The notes: generated from the sequence alone by a model not told the origin. Shown: positions 9,190-18,889, counted from the first letter of the stretch. The stretch: DNA of 64,000 bases from an uncultured Paracoccaceae bacterium (GCA_947503935.1 CANNFR010000006.1:124001-188000), one strand, 5' to 3'. Made by a program: numbers and translations.

Positions 9190-9798
9190 ATGTTCTACCG
9201 CCCCGAAGACGGCCACGGCCTGCCTTACAATCCGTTCAATGCCGTCGTCACCCCGCGCCCGATCGGCTGGATTTCGACCCGCGGGGCGGAGGGGGGCGAG
9301 AACCTGGCGCCCTATTCCTTCTTCAACGCCGTGGCCTATGTGCCGCCGCAGGTGATGTTTGCCTCGACCAGCGCCAAGCCCGACCGCCCGGGCACGAAGG
9401 ACAGCGTGGCCAATATCCGCGAAACGGGCGTCTTCGCAGTGAACATCGTCGAATACGCGATGCGTGATGCGATGAACGTGACCTCCGGCGCCTATGAGGC
9501 CGAGGTCGATGAATTCACCAAGGCAGGGATAGAGCGGGCAGAGTGCCGCACCATCGCCTGCAGCCATGTGGCCGGCGCGCCGGCCGTTCTGGAATGCAAG
9601 CTGACGCAAATCGTGCAATTACCGGGCGAGGCGAACTTCGTGGTCTTCGGCGAGGTGACGGGTGTGCATCTGCGCGACGATTGCGTGGTCGACGGCCGTT
9701 TCGACGTGACCCGTTTCCAGCCCCTCGCGCGGCTTGGCTATCGCGATTATGCGCGGGTGACCGAGCTCTTCAGCCTGAACCGCCCGGGCGAGACTTAG
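9190..9798 (+). CDS. Flavin reductase-like FMN-binding protein
   Basis: 202-residue protein of the flavin reductase-like domain group (DIM6/NTAB-like flavoproteins). The family pattern FNAVVTPRPIGWISTRGAEGGENLAPYSFFNAV is at the N-terminus and is followed by KDSVANIRETGVFAVNIVEY. Such proteins bind FMN and are usually annotated as flavoprotein oxygenases or reductases; no specific substrate can be named. Single gene with its own start, divergent from the GNAT gene across about 75 bases. Confidence 0.9.
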   Translation: MFYRPEDGHGLPYNPFNAVVTPRPIGWISTRGAEGGENLAPYSFFNAVAYVPPQVMFASTSAKPDRPGTKDSVANIRETGVFAVNIVEYAMRDAMNVTSGAYEAEVDEFTKAGIERAECRTIACSHVAGAPAVLECKLTQIVQLPGEANFVVFGEVTGVHLRDDCVVDGRFDVTRFQPLARLGYRDYARVTELFSLNRPGET

Positions 9799-9851
9799 AC
9801 AGCCCTCGTGCGGTTTGTGGTAGACTAAGCCTTTTGAGAGGGAGATTCGCC

Positions 9852-10961
9852 ATGGCCCGTGCCAATCGCCGTGACCTCAGCTTTGCCACTTTCAACCTTT
9901 TCAATCTACAGGCCGTCGGCGGCCTGACCTACGGTAACACACCGCCTTTCCCCGATGATGCCGAGGGGCGGGCGGCCTACGCGCGCAAGATCGAGTGGAG
10001 TGCCGCGCAACTGAAATTGCTCGATGCCGAGGTGATCGGGTTTCAAGAACTTTGGAGCGCCGAGGCGCTGCGTGAGGTCTTCCAGGCCGCTGGGCTGGAG
10101 GATAGCTACGACATCGTCGCCCGCGACGCGCCAGGCCCGGGGCAGCCGCAAGTGGCGCTGGCCGTGCGCAAGGGCGAGGACGGCGCCGCGCAGCTTTTAC
10201 CGGGCGCCGATTGGGTAGCGGGCTTCCCCGATGACTTCCGCTTCGACGGCCTGCGAGAAACCGACGGTGCGGAGGAAGAGATCACGGTGACGATTTCCGA
10301 ATTCAGCCGCCCCGTCCTGATGGCCCGCCTGCAGCCGACGGGCACCCGCCCCAAGCCGCCCGAAGTAGCGGTCTACGTGGCGCACCTGAAATCGAAGGGG
10401 CCGGCGCGTTTGTCGTTCCGCAATGCCCCCGATGTTCTCGACACCTGGCCCACGATCACCAAGTCCGCCGTCTCGCATATCCGCCGGGTGATGGAGGCGG
10501 GCGCCCTGCGTGCGATGCTGGACGCCGAGATGAAGCGTGAGGATGAAGGCCTCAGCCCCACCGTGGTGATGGGCGACCTCAACGACGGATCCCAGGCGAT
10601 CACGACCGAGCTGATCTCGGCCGAGCCTGGCTATCGCGTGATCGAGAAGTCGAGGGCCGGTGAACGGTCGGATGCCGGGCTCTATTCGGTTGAACGGCTA
10701 CAGCAACTCCGCTCGCTCAGGCACGTCTATTATACCTATATCTTCCGGAACAAGATGGAGAGCCTTGATCACATCCTGGTGTCCGAGGAGTTCTATGATC
10801 ACGCCCGCAAACGGCTCTGGTCCTTCCGTGAGATGGAGGTGATCAACGACCACCTCTCGCGCGATGGCAAGACCGAACGCGCCCAAACCGGCGCCTCGGA
10901 TCACGGACTAGTCAGGGCCTATTTCGATTGGAACCCGATGCCTGACGACCTGACCAGTTGA
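9852..10961 (+). CDS. Endonuclease/exonuclease/phosphatase family protein
   Basis: 369-residue protein with the exonuclease III/DNase I-like fold. Motifs: LSFATFNLFNLQ with the metal-binding Asn near the start, VIGFQELW with the catalytic Glu, VAVYVAHLKSKG, VVMGDLNDG with Asp/Asn, and a C-terminal SLDHILVSEEFYD ... GASDHGLV giving the essential SDH. All catalytic positions appear present. Substrate could be nucleic acid or a phosphoester; it has no signal peptide. The ATG at 9852 with GGGAG upstream is taken as the start; an open frame extends further upstream but reads through the previous gene in another frame. Confidence 0.9.
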   Translation: MARANRRDLSFATFNLFNLQAVGGLTYGNTPPFPDDAEGRAAYARKIEWSAAQLKLLDAEVIGFQELWSAEALREVFQAAGLEDSYDIVARDAPGPGQPQVALAVRKGEDGAAQLLPGADWVAGFPDDFRFDGLRETDGAEEEITVTISEFSRPVLMARLQPTGTRPKPPEVAVYVAHLKSKGPARLSFRNAPDVLDTWPTITKSAVSHIRRVMEAGALRAMLDAEMKREDEGLSPTVVMGDLNDGSQAITTELISAEPGYRVIEKSRAGERSDAGLYSVERLQQLRSLRHVYYTYIFRNKMESLDHILVSEEFYDHARKRLWSFREMEVINDHLSRDGKTERAQTGASDHGLVRAYFDWNPMPDDLTS

Positions 10962-11028
10962 TCGGGCATACAGGGCAGGACCCAACTGGCAGGCGAAAGT
11001 AAGTGCGCAAGCGCCGGGGGACAGCGGT

Positions 11029-11913
11029 TCAATCGAGCGGCCCGGCGGCGCCGTACTCCAGCCAGGCCCGTTCCTGAGGCGTGAGATACGTGTCCATCAG
11101 AGCGTCATAAGCGTTCAGCTCTTTGTTCGTCAGTTCGCCGATCCATTTCCCACTTGTCCCGCTGTCGAAAAACGCCGTGTCCGACTTCATGAACCCCGTA
11201 CCCGCGCCCGGGGCGTAGCGCCCGGCATGGGCCCGCATATTGTCGAAACGCGCCGTCTGTACCAGCTGATCCATGACAGTATCGGGATGCTTGATGTCCA
11301 GCAACGCGGCCACTTCGGCGAAGGTGCCGGGCAAATTGCGGGTCATGTCTGCGTAGTGGAACAGTGCCACATTGGGCCGGTCTGCCAGGGCTGTGGCGGC
11401 CTTGTAGTGCTGAATGATATGCGCAAGCGGCATGCCATCGCCGTCAAACCCCTCGGCGCCGCCATCCAGAAACCGGCGGAATGTGACGCCCTCCACATCG
11501 TCCTCGGGATACCAATTATCAAAAAAAGAGATGGGAATGTTTTTGAAGTGTTTGCGACACGAGAAATGCGCATCCAGCGGGTGGCGAAATACGCAGATGT
11601 ACTGCGCGTGATCGTCCAGAGGCAGCCCATCCATGGGTGTGTGGCTTTTCAGGCAGCGCCGCTGGGTCATCGCCTCCAGCCGTTCAGCGACTGCCGGCAT
11701 CTCGCGAAGGCGAATATCGACCCATGGCATTTTGACCGACACCTCGGGTTCAACCTCGGGATCGCCGGAGAAAAGCAAAGCCACAATGGTCTGCATCCAG
11801 GTGGTTCCGCATTTCGGGGGCGTGACAACGATAACGTCGTCAGGGCGGAGATTGACCATGTCCCAGCGCCGATTGTCGGTCAGCGGGCCAAGGTAGAGCT
11901 TGCGGCCGGTCAT
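11029..11913 (-). CDS. PAPS-dependent sulfotransferase
   Basis: 294-residue cytosolic-type sulfotransferase. The 5'-phosphosulfate loop TPPKCGTTWMQ (about residues 31-41) and a 3'-phosphate binding segment CVFRHPLDAHFS are both visible, so it should bind PAPS. The acceptor substrate is not predictable. The start at 11913 gives the expected short N-terminus before LYLGPLTDNRRW; an upstream ATG 28 codons earlier would add a non-conserved hydrophobic stretch. It lies next to a SulP transporter on the same strand, which may be a functional link through sulfate supply, though the SulP substrate is not proven. Confidence 0.9.
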   Translation of the reverse strand: MTGRKLYLGPLTDNRRWDMVNLRPDDVIVVTPPKCGTTWMQTIVALLFSGDPEVEPEVSVKMPWVDIRLREMPAVAERLEAMTQRRCLKSHTPMDGLPLDDHAQYICVFRHPLDAHFSCRKHFKNIPISFFDNWYPEDDVEGVTFRRFLDGGAEGFDGDGMPLAHIIQHYKAATALADRPNVALFHYADMTRNLPGTFAEVAALLDIKHPDTVMDQLVQTARFDNMRAHAGRYAPGAGTGFMKSDTAFFDSGTSGKWIGELTNKELNAYDALMDTYLTPQERAWLEYGAAGPLD

Positions 11914-12056
11914 GTTTGTCACCCCGTTCGAATGCGGCGGCCTCAAGAGACGCGGAACAAGGGCCAAAAGCAACGACAAAGCGTCCCCGGACATCATGCC
12001 GAGGCCTAAAGCAGAGACCGGTTTGGAAGCAGCTCCGCCTTCCAGGCAAGCAAAAG

Positions 12057-13676
12057 CTAGTGTCCTGCCCCAAGTTGCCCGGTGCGGACATTGTAATCCA
12101 CTGCGATCTGGTAGTCGGGGTCATCGTCGCTGTCGACGATCAACTGGCCTGCACGGCTCAGCAGGCGGTGGCAATCGCGGCTGAGGTGGCGCAGTTGCAG
12201 CGACTTGCCGAGGGCCTGGTACTTGGCGGCCATCGCCTCGATCGCGGTCAGGGCGGACTGGTCGACGACGCGGCTATCGGCGAAATCGACGACGATCAAT
12301 TGCGGATCGTTCTCGGGGTGGAACAGCTCGGTGAAGCCTTCGACCGAGCCGAAGAAAAGCGGCCCCTGCACCTGATAGACCTTGGCACCTTCCGGCGTCG
12401 TGTAGGTCTTGGCGTGAATGCGCGTGGCGTTGTTCCAGGCATAGGCCAGTGCCGAGACGATGACGCCGACAACCACGGCGGTGGCCAGGTCGGAATAGAC
12501 GGTCACGGCGGTGACCAGAATGATGACGAAGGCATCCGTCAGCGGCACGCGACGCAGGATCATCAGGGATTGCCAAGCGAAGGTGCCGATCACGACCATG
12601 AACATCACGCCGACAAGGGCGGCCAGCGGGATCTGCTCAATCGCGGGGCTGGCGACCATGATGAAGGCCAGAAGGAACAGCGCCGCGGCCACGCCGGCGA
12701 GGCGCGTGCGGCCGCCCGATTTCACGTTGATCATCGACTGGCCGATCATCGCGCAGCCGCCCATGCCGCCGAAAAAGCCGGTGACAGTGTTGGCCACGCC
12801 TTGGGCCACGCATTCCTGGCTGGCGCCGCCGCGCTTGCCGGTGATCTCGCCCACCAGGTTCAGCGTCAGCAGGCTTTCGATCAGGCCGATGGCGGCCAGG
12901 ATCAGCGCGTAAGGAAAGATGATTTCCAGCGTCTCCCAGGTCAGCGGGACCATGGGGATGTGGAAGCTGGGAAGCCCGCCCTGGATCGAGGCCAGATCGC
13001 CCACGCGCGGCACGTCGATGCCAAAGCCGATGACGATGGCCGCCACGATGCCGATGCCGGCCAGGGGCGCGGGGATGGCCTGGGTCAGCTTCGGCGTGGC
13101 CCAGATGATCGCCATGGTCAGCGCGACCAGCGCCAGCATCATCACCAGCGGCCAGCCCGACAGCCACTCGCCCCCCACCATGCCATGGGCGCCGGCCTCG
13201 CCGGTGCCGGGCACCTGAAATTGGCTGAGCTGGGCCAGAAAGATCACGATGGCAAGCCCGTTGACGAAGCCCAGCATCACCGGGTGTGGCACCAGGCGGA
13301 TGAATTTGCCGAGGCGAAAGATGCCGGCACCGATCTGCATCACACCCATCAGGACGACCGTGGCAAAGAGGTACTCAACCCCGTGCTGCGCCACCAGCGC
13401 CACCATCACCACCGCCAGCGCCCCCGTCGCGCCCGAGATCATCCCGGGCCGCCCGCCGATCAGCGCGGTGATCAGGCCGACGATGAAGGCGGCATAAAGG
13501 CCGACCAAGGGGTGCACACCTGCCACGAAGGCAAAGGCCACGGCCTCGGGCACCAGGGCGAGCGCCACCGTCAGGCCTGACAGAAGCTCGGTCTTGATAC
13601 GCGAGAGGGAGGGGGCGTCGGGGCCGTTCGGCAGTGTGATCGCGTCGCTGAATGCGGCCAATAGGGCTTTGCTCAA
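12057..13676 (-). CDS. SulP family anion transporter with STAS domain
   Basis: About 539-residue inner membrane protein. The N-terminal 400 residues contain the multi-span SulP core, with the signature ELLSGLTVALALVPEAVAFAFVAGVHPLVGLYAAF and later GGMGGCAMIGQSMINVKSGGRTRLAG. The C-terminal about 110 residues form a STAS domain (PLFFGSVEGFTELF ... IVVDFADSRVVDQSALTAIE). SulP members carry sulfate or bicarbonate; substrate is undetermined here. The start is taken as a TTG at 13676 with a GAGG upstream; the frame stays open further upstream but that part is Arg/Pro-rich and unlike the family. Confidence 0.9.
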   Translation of the reverse strand: MSKALLAAFSDAITLPNGPDAPSLSRIKTELLSGLTVALALVPEAVAFAFVAGVHPLVGLYAAFIVGLITALIGGRPGMISGATGALAVVMVALVAQHGVEYLFATVVLMGVMQIGAGIFRLGKFIRLVPHPVMLGFVNGLAIVIFLAQLSQFQVPGTGEAGAHGMVGGEWLSGWPLVMMLALVALTMAIIWATPKLTQAIPAPLAGIGIVAAIVIGFGIDVPRVGDLASIQGGLPSFHIPMVPLTWETLEIIFPYALILAAIGLIESLLTLNLVGEITGKRGGASQECVAQGVANTVTGFFGGMGGCAMIGQSMINVKSGGRTRLAGVAAALFLLAFIMVASPAIEQIPLAALVGVMFMVVIGTFAWQSLMILRRVPLTDAFVIILVTAVTVYSDLATAVVVGVIVSALAYAWNNATRIHAKTYTTPEGAKVYQVQGPLFFGSVEGFTELFHPENDPQLIVVDFADSRVVDQSALTAIEAMAAKYQALGKSLQLRHLSRDCHRLLSRAGQLIVDSDDDPDYQIAVDYNVRTGQLGAGH

Positions 13677-13842
13677 GGAAGATGCCTCGGGGTTTCTTGG
13701 TGTGTAAAGTTTGGGCGGAAGCGCCGCCCATAGCCCGGTTCGCGCGCGAATGCACGGGTTTCTTCTGCATAGCAGCCATGCGCGCGGCATTCGGGGCGGG
13801 GGATAAGGGGCGCGGGAACGCCCCGGACCCACCGATCCGCGC

Positions 13843-14406
13843 TTAGGGATCAGCGTTGCGCGCGAGCGTCTGGAACGTCGCCTGGGCCATCGCGTTCAGG
13901 CCGAGGCTTCCGAGCATGACGAAGACAAGCCATGTGACCAGATCGCCCTGCCAGGCCAGAAGGCCCGCGATCACGCCGGTCACGGCAAGGGTCAGGGCCC
14001 GCAGGTCGGCCCAGAGGCTGCGAAGATGCGCGGGCCACCAGCCCCACATCGACTCGGTCAATTGTTCGCGGAGGGGATCGTAGCGCAGATAGAGGGCCGC
14101 GCTGCCAAGCAGAAAGGCTGACCACCCCCACATCAACAGATGCGGCGGGCCAAAAAGTGCGATGAGGATGGACACGCTCAGAACCAACGTGAATATGCCG
14201 CGAAGGCCCGCATCGTCCAACTGGCCCTGAATTGACGGCCAACGCAGAGATGTGCTGAGGATCACACGCAAGCCAAGGGCCGGCCCCAGCGCGGCTTCGG
14301 CGCCGATCATTCCGGCCATCAGAACGAAGGCCCAGATCGTGATCAGCGACGTCATCAGGGTGTCGCCCTGCCTCGCCAAGGCGCGTTTCAGATCCTCAAA
14401 CCACAT
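13843..14406 (-). CDS. Hypothetical membrane protein
   Basis: 187-residue protein that I do not assign to a family. Four to five hydrophobic segments are visible: about 17-40 (TSLITIWAFVLMAGMIGAEA), 70-90, 93-108, 132-152 and 155-172. The N-terminus MWFEDLKRALARQGD is charged and likely cytoplasmic. It stands upstream of and co-directional with the SulP gene, divergent from mtnP. No catalytic or binding motif is visible. Confidence 0.7.
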   Translation of the reverse strand: MWFEDLKRALARQGDTLMTSLITIWAFVLMAGMIGAEAALGPALGLRVILSTSLRWPSIQGQLDDAGLRGIFTLVLSVSILIALFGPPHLLMWGWSAFLLGSAALYLRYDPLREQLTESMWGWWPAHLRSLWADLRALTLAVTGVIAGLLAWQGDLVTWLVFVMLGSLGLNAMAQATFQTLARNADP

Positions 14407-14506
14407 GGTTCATAATATAGGACCAATCGTGGAAAAACGAAGGCGGCCACCTTCCCATTGTGCCCCTCTGGCGGCATTCTGAAACCTGGCAAGCGGGGGC
14501 GGCGGC

Positions 14507-15379
14507 ATGAGTGAAACGATGATCGGGGTGATCGGCGGATCGGGCGTTTATGAGATCTCGGGGCTTGAGGAGGCGCGCTGGCAGGCCGTCGCCTCGCCCT
14601 GGGGCGCGCCGTCGGATGAGGTGCTGACCGGGCGCTTGGGCGGCGTGCCGATGGCGTTTCTGCCGCGTCACGGGCGGGGCCATGTGCACAGCCCCACCGA
14701 TGTGCCCTACCGCGCCAATATCGATGCGTTGAAACGGCTGGGGGTGACGGATGTGATCAGCGTGTCGGCCTGTGGGTCGTTTCGCGACGAGATGGCCCCC
14801 GGCGATTTCGTCGTGGTCGACCAGTTCATCGACCGCACCTTCGCGCGCGAGAAATCGTTCTTCGGCACCGGCTGCGTGGCCCATGTCAGCCTGGCGCAGC
14901 CGACCTGCCCACGCTTGTCGGCGGCCTGCGTGGCAGCGGCCCGCGCCGAAGGGATCAAAGTGCATGACGGCGGCACCTATCTGGCGATGGAGGGGCCGCA
15001 ATTCTCGACCGTTGCGGAATCGAAGATGTACCGCGAGGCCTGGGGCGCCGACGTGATCGGGATGACCAACATGCCCGAGGCGAAATTGGCCCGCGAGGCC
15101 GAGCTTTGTTATGCCAGCGTGGCGATGGTGACCGATTACGACAGCTGGCATGAGGGGCATGGCGCGGTCGATGTGGCCACCGTGATCGCAACGCTGACGG
15201 GCAACTCGGCCAAGGCCAAGGCGCTGATCGCGGCATTGCCGGGGCTGTTGGGGCCTGACCGCGCGCCATGCCCGCATGGGTGTGACCACGCGCTGGAGGG
15301 CGCCATCATGACCGCGCCCGAGCGGCGCGACACGGCCCTTCTGGCCAAGCTGGACGCAGTGGCGGGGCGGGTGCTGTGA
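14507..15379 (+). CDS. mtnP: S-methyl-5'-thioadenosine phosphorylase
   Basis: Purine nucleoside phosphorylase family enzyme splitting methylthioadenosine into adenine and methylthioribose-1-phosphate; it feeds methionine salvage. 290 residues. Seen: IGVIGGSGVYEI at the N-terminus with the phosphate-binding Gly-Gly-Ser, FLPRHGRGHVHSP, the segment SVSACGSF, and the MTAP-type substrate pocket MEGPQFSTVAESKMYR ... IGMTNMPEAKLAREAELCYA. The adenine it releases can be used by apt, encoded 3 kb downstream on the same strand. Stop overlaps the start of the following pseudogene. Confidence 0.95.
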   Translation: MSETMIGVIGGSGVYEISGLEEARWQAVASPWGAPSDEVLTGRLGGVPMAFLPRHGRGHVHSPTDVPYRANIDALKRLGVTDVISVSACGSFRDEMAPGDFVVVDQFIDRTFAREKSFFGTGCVAHVSLAQPTCPRLSAACVAAARAEGIKVHDGGTYLAMEGPQFSTVAESKMYREAWGADVIGMTNMPEAKLAREAELCYASVAMVTDYDSWHEGHGAVDVATVIATLTGNSAKAKALIAALPGLLGPDRAPCPHGCDHALEGAIMTAPERRDTALLAKLDAVAGRVL

Positions 15380-15890
15380 AGGGCCTGGCCTTTCTGATCG
15401 TCGTGCTTTTCGGCACCATGGCCGCGGCGCAGGATTGGCGCGCGGCCAGCGGCGCGTTGGAGGATGATGCATTCTACGATCTTGTCGCCTGTGGTGCCGC
15501 GCCGGGGGCAGGGTGCACCGGCCCTATGTGCGCTGGCCGGCCGAGGTTGCGGGCGATCTGACGGTCTCGATCCAGCGGATCGCGGCGGGTTACCCGGACA
15601 CAAAGCGCAGAGCGATCAGCGCAGCGCTCGACGCCGCAATCGCCTAGATTAATGCGGTGGGCGCGGCGGTTACCTTGCGGCGGCTGCCTGACCTGGACGA
15701 TGCGCAGATCACGGTTTTCCTGACGAACATAGGTCAGGGGGATGCGATCGCGGGCACCGGTCTGCACCCTCGGGACGGCAACCGCATCAGGGCTGCACAT
15801 GTGCAGATCTGGTGGAACGGAAACCGCGAGTTGACCCGCGGCGGCACTATCCTGTGGTGGATAACTGACATACTGGCGCTCTTTACTTAG
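15376..15890 (+). pseudogene. Decayed secreted DUF2927-like gene (frameshift and amber stop)
   Basis: From a GTG at 15376 the frame encodes a signal peptide (MKGLAFLIVVLFGTMAAAQ) and about 28 further residues, EDDAFYDLVACGAAPGAGC. At about 15505-15520, within a G-rich run, homology moves to another frame: RPYVRWPAEVAGDLTVSI to LDAAIA. There an in-frame TAG (15645-15647) interrupts, and the same frame continues INAVGAAVTLRRLPDLDDAQITVFL to the end at 15890. A single C to T change of CAG would explain the stop. The tail WITDI suggests further indels, since TIVVxNDI is expected in DUF2927 proteins, and about 60 C-terminal residues are missing. Family naming is from remembered pattern, moderate confidence; the disruption itself is directly visible. 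Confidence 0.65.
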
Positions 15891-16470
15891 GCCTCTGCCC
15901 GGCATGCCATTGAATGTAGGCCTGATATAGTGTGGTCGCTGCCTGGAGCCGAAGGCGGCAATGGATGTAGAAGGCCAGAATTGCCGCAAGACACGCCAAG
16001 GAGGCGGCCTGCTGGTCGCCACGCTGGGCGAACCAGAATACGAAAATCAAACTGCCCACCGTCAACGCGCGGAAGAGCTTTGAGAGGCCCTCGTCAATCT
16101 CGATATGCGCTGTCGGCCGCCCGGCATTGCGAAGCGCGGACATTGCATGGGAATAGGCGCTGCTCCCTTGCGCCTGCTTTCCCATCCGGCGACGGGCTTC
16201 TTCAAGATAGCGGTCGCCTCCCCCTCGGTGGAGCGGAACGTAAAGATGGTCATATGGCGCCTTTAAGACATGCCCGACCTCTTGCAGCACAACCCCCAGA
16301 ACCACGACCAGACAGAAGGCGACGAGGCTGTCGAAGGTCGTCACCGGCCAGGACGGCGGAAGCAGGCCCGGATCAATCTGCCGTACACCCCAGAGAAACA
16401 GCATCCCGGGGACAAGATACGCCAACACTTCAATGGCTGTGACGGTCAGGCCAAAATCACTTACCTTCAC
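15883..16470 (-). CDS. Hypothetical membrane protein
   Basis: 195-residue protein with no family that I recognise. Two hydrophobic segments in the N-terminal third (about 8-28, 47-70) are followed by a soluble charged middle with a His-rich LKAPYDHLYVPLHRGGGDRYLEEARRRMGKQ, and two more hydrophobic segments near the C-terminus (about 135-170). The GTG at 16470 is chosen because GAGGG sits 8 bases upstream; an ATG 18 codons earlier lacks a good ribosome binding site. It converges on the pseudogene, overlapping its last 8 bases. Base composition is slightly less GC-rich than its neighbours. Confidence 0.6.
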   Translation of the reverse strand: MKVSDFGLTVTAIEVLAYLVPGMLFLWGVRQIDPGLLPPSWPVTTFDSLVAFCLVVVLGVVLQEVGHVLKAPYDHLYVPLHRGGGDRYLEEARRRMGKQAQGSSAYSHAMSALRNAGRPTAHIEIDEGLSKLFRALTVGSLIFVFWFAQRGDQQAASLACLAAILAFYIHCRLRLQAATTLYQAYIQWHAGQRPK

Positions 16471-16628
16471 GTGGAATTCCCTCGTAAATGACTTGAGTGT
16501 ATCACGAAACCGGATCTCATGCATGACGGCTATGCTGGAACCATTCTTGCGATGCCCGGATGGATCATGCAGTCAGGGACAGAAGAATTGCCCTGCGGCA
16601 GAGCGATTTTCAAAGACGGATAGATGCG

Positions 16629-17237
16629 ATGATTTGGGATTTTCTGGGGGGCATGTTCGGCACGCGGGCGATTGAGATCTGCGCCGCGATGCTGGGCTTT
16701 ATCAACGTCGTTTTGATCATTCGGCGCAGCATCTGGAACTATCCGTTCGGGATCGCGATGGTGATCCTTTACGCGTGGATCTTCTACGAATACCGGCTCT
16801 ACAGTGATGCACTTCTGCAGATCTTCTTCCTGGTTATCCAAGTGTTTGGGCTGGTCTGGTGGTTGCAGGGCCGCGATGATACGGGCCGGGTGATCGTGCG
16901 CCGCATAGCGCCCGATATGGCGGCTTTGGCCGCAGGCGTGGCGCTGGCCGGGACTGTCGCGCTGGGCTTTGTCATGGCCACCTATACCGACGCTGATCTG
17001 CCTTATTGGGACGCGACCACCACGGTGCTGAGCGTCGTTGCGCAGACCCTGATGGCGCGGCGCATCCTGGAAAGCTGGCTGGTCTGGATCGCGGTCGATG
17101 TGCTGGCCATCGGGATTTACCTGGTCAAGGGCCTCACCCCGACGGCGGTGCTCTATACGCTGTTCCTGATATTGGCGATCAATGGCTATTTCGCCTGGCG
17201 CCGGTCGTTCCAGCAAGCCGGGGCGCAGCCTGCATGA
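16629..17237 (+). CDS. pnuC: Nicotinamide riboside transporter PnuC
   Basis: 202-residue membrane protein of the PnuC family with about seven hydrophobic segments. Seen: the N-terminal amphipathic MIWDFLGGMFGTRAIEICAA, IRRSIWNYPFGIAMVILYAWIFYEYRLYSDALLQIFFLVIQVFGLVWWLQG, which includes the NYP and Trp-rich substrate-site region, and LIGIYLVKG-like segment AIGIYLVKGLTPTAVLY. It takes up nicotinamide riboside by facilitated diffusion, trapped by phosphorylation. The stop overlaps the start of a NadR-like gene in an ATGA arrangement, which strongly supports the NR substrate over thiamine. Confidence 0.92.
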   Translation: MIWDFLGGMFGTRAIEICAAMLGFINVVLIIRRSIWNYPFGIAMVILYAWIFYEYRLYSDALLQIFFLVIQVFGLVWWLQGRDDTGRVIVRRIAPDMAALAAGVALAGTVALGFVMATYTDADLPYWDATTTVLSVVAQTLMARRILESWLVWIAVDVLAIGIYLVKGLTPTAVLYTLFLILAINGYFAWRRSFQQAGAQPA

Positions 17238-18211
17238 GGCGTGGTTTTGCGCTGGGCAAGTTCATGCCGCCCCATGCGGGGCATGTATTCCTGTGCCAGA
17301 CTGCCGCCGCCCTGGTTGACCAGATGACGGTGCTGGTCTGCACGCTTGAGCGGGAGGAGATACCCGGTGCCGACCGCTTTGCCTGGATGCAAGAGCTGCT
17401 GCCGGGGATGCGCGTGCTTCACCACGACCGCGACGTGCCGCAGGCGCCCGATGAACACCCGGACTTCTGGCCGATCTGGCGCGACATCTGCAGAGCGGCC
17501 CATCCTGAGCCCATCGATGCGGTCTTCGGGTCGGAACCTTACGTGACGCGGCTAGCGGTCGAGTTGGACGCCGAGCCGGTTATCCTTGATCCCGACCGCT
17601 TGGCCTTTCCGATCTCGGCCACCGCGATCCGCGCCGATCCAGCGGCGCATTGGGATATGGTGCCGGGGCCGGTGCGGACGTTCTATCAGCGGCGTGTGGT
17701 GCTGGTGGGGGCGGAAAGCGTGGGCAAGACCTCTCTCGCACAGGCGCTGGCGCGGCGGCTTGGCACGCTCCATGTGCCGGAATACGGGCGGGTCTATGAC
17801 CGGTTCAATGAGGATCGCACGTGGAACGCGGCCGATTTCCGGCGGATTGAGGCGGTGACGGTCGCAATGCGCCGCCAGATCGCGCGGGCGGCAGGGCCGC
17901 TGGTGATCGAAGATACCGACCCGCTGCTGACGCGCGTCTGGGAGGAGGCACTGACCGGTGTCGAAAGTGCCGCCGTACCCGTGGACCTGGCCGATCTTTA
18001 CCTTTTGTTGGATACTGACGTGCCATGGGTCGACGACGGCACCCGCTATTTCTCAAAGCCCGACGATCGCGCGCGGTTTCAAGACCGGTGCGAGGCGTTT
18101 TTGCGGCGGGCGGATGCGTCCTACCGGATCATCCAAGGCGACTGGGCGGCGCGCGAAAAGGCCTGTATAGCAGCCTGCGGGGATGTGTTTCCCGATTTGA
18201 TAAACGTTTGA
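17234..18211 (+). CDS. nadR: NadR-type NMN adenylyltransferase / ribosylnicotinamide kinase
   Basis: 325-residue two-domain protein. The N-terminal nucleotidyltransferase domain shows the HxGH motif (HAGH, residues 14-17, in [10 protein letters not shown]) and a C-terminal ISATAIR version of the ISTxxxR motif. The C-terminal domain has a Walker A loop GAESVGKT (159-166) and resembles the NR kinase. The DNA-binding HTH domain found at the N-terminus of enterobacterial NadR is absent, so it should be purely enzymatic. It phosphorylates incoming nicotinamide riboside and adenylates NMN to NAD, matching the coupled pnuC. Start ATG at 17234 overlaps the pnuC stop. Confidence 0.92.
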   Translation: MRRGFALGKFMPPHAGHVFLCQTAAALVDQMTVLVCTLEREEIPGADRFAWMQELLPGMRVLHHDRDVPQAPDEHPDFWPIWRDICRAAHPEPIDAVFGSEPYVTRLAVELDAEPVILDPDRLAFPISATAIRADPAAHWDMVPGPVRTFYQRRVVLVGAESVGKTSLAQALARRLGTLHVPEYGRVYDRFNEDRTWNAADFRRIEAVTVAMRRQIARAAGPLVIEDTDPLLTRVWEEALTGVESAAVPVDLADLYLLLDTDVPWVDDGTRYFSKPDDRARFQDRCEAFLRRADASYRIIQGDWAAREKACIAACGDVFPDLINV

Positions 18212-18233
18212 CGTACGAAGGACCAAACGACCC

Positions 18234-18767
18234 ATGGCAAAGACCGTTCAGGATTACATCCGCACGATCGCGGATTTCCCCCATGAGGGGATCATGTTTC
18301 GCGATGTCACGACGCTTTTTGCCGATGCGCGCGGGTTTCGCATGGCGATCGACCAGCTTTTGCACCCCTATGCCGGGCTGCCCATCGACAAGGTGGTGGG
18401 GCTTGAGGCGCGGGGCTTCATTCTGGGCGGGGCGGTCGCGCATCAGCTATCGGTGGGCTTCGTGCCGATCCGCAAGAAGGGCAAGCTGCCCGGCCCGACC
18501 ATCGCCGAGGAATACACCCTGGAATATGGCGAGGCGGTGATGGAGGTGCATGACGATGCGCTGCAGGCTGGCGAGCGGGTGCTGGTGGTCGACGACCTTC
18601 TGGCCACCGGCGGCACCTGCGAGGCCGGCATCAAGCTGATCGAGCGTCTGGGCGCCGAAGTCGTGGCCTGCGCGTTCGTCATCGACCTGCCAGACCTTGG
18701 CGGGCGTGCGAAGCTTGAGGCTTTGGGGATGGATGTGCACGCGCTCTGCGCATTTGACGGGACGTAA
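18234..18767 (+). CDS. apt: Adenine phosphoribosyltransferase
   Basis: 177-residue cytoplasmic enzyme making AMP from adenine and PRPP. The PRPP-binding motif [17 protein letters not shown] is near residues 118-134, and the N-terminal [25 protein letters not shown] plus [19 protein letters not shown] are family hallmarks. Length is normal. It lies 22 bases behind nadR in the same orientation and is followed by a strong terminator, so pnuC-nadR-apt may be one salvage transcript. Confidence 0.97.
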   Translation: MAKTVQDYIRTIADFPHEGIMFRDVTTLFADARGFRMAIDQLLHPYAGLPIDKVVGLEARGFILGGAVAHQLSVGFVPIRKKGKLPGPTIAEEYTLEYGEAVMEVHDDALQAGERVLVVDDLLATGGTCEAGIKLIERLGAEVVACAFVIDLPDLGGRAKLEALGMDVHALCAFDGT

Positions 18768-18889
18768 CCCTCTCTTATCGCGAATTTGTTATTGGGATCG
18801 AGCGGTCTGACAACCTTCCATTAACCCCTACCCGTCAGAGTGGTTCCACAAGCAGATGCCATCACATCTCTGCGGAAAAGACCCTCCAT

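Noticed and set aside
11916-13580. A 554-codon plus-strand open frame opposite the SulP transporter
   Set aside because: Mostly Asp/His/Arg/Gln/Gly with no domain; the minus strand carries a full SulP protein with STAS domain.
16525-16628. NAD or thiamine riboswitch before pnuC
   Set aside because: The 100-base leader shows no TPP-box, NAD-II or preQ1-like motif that I can recognise.
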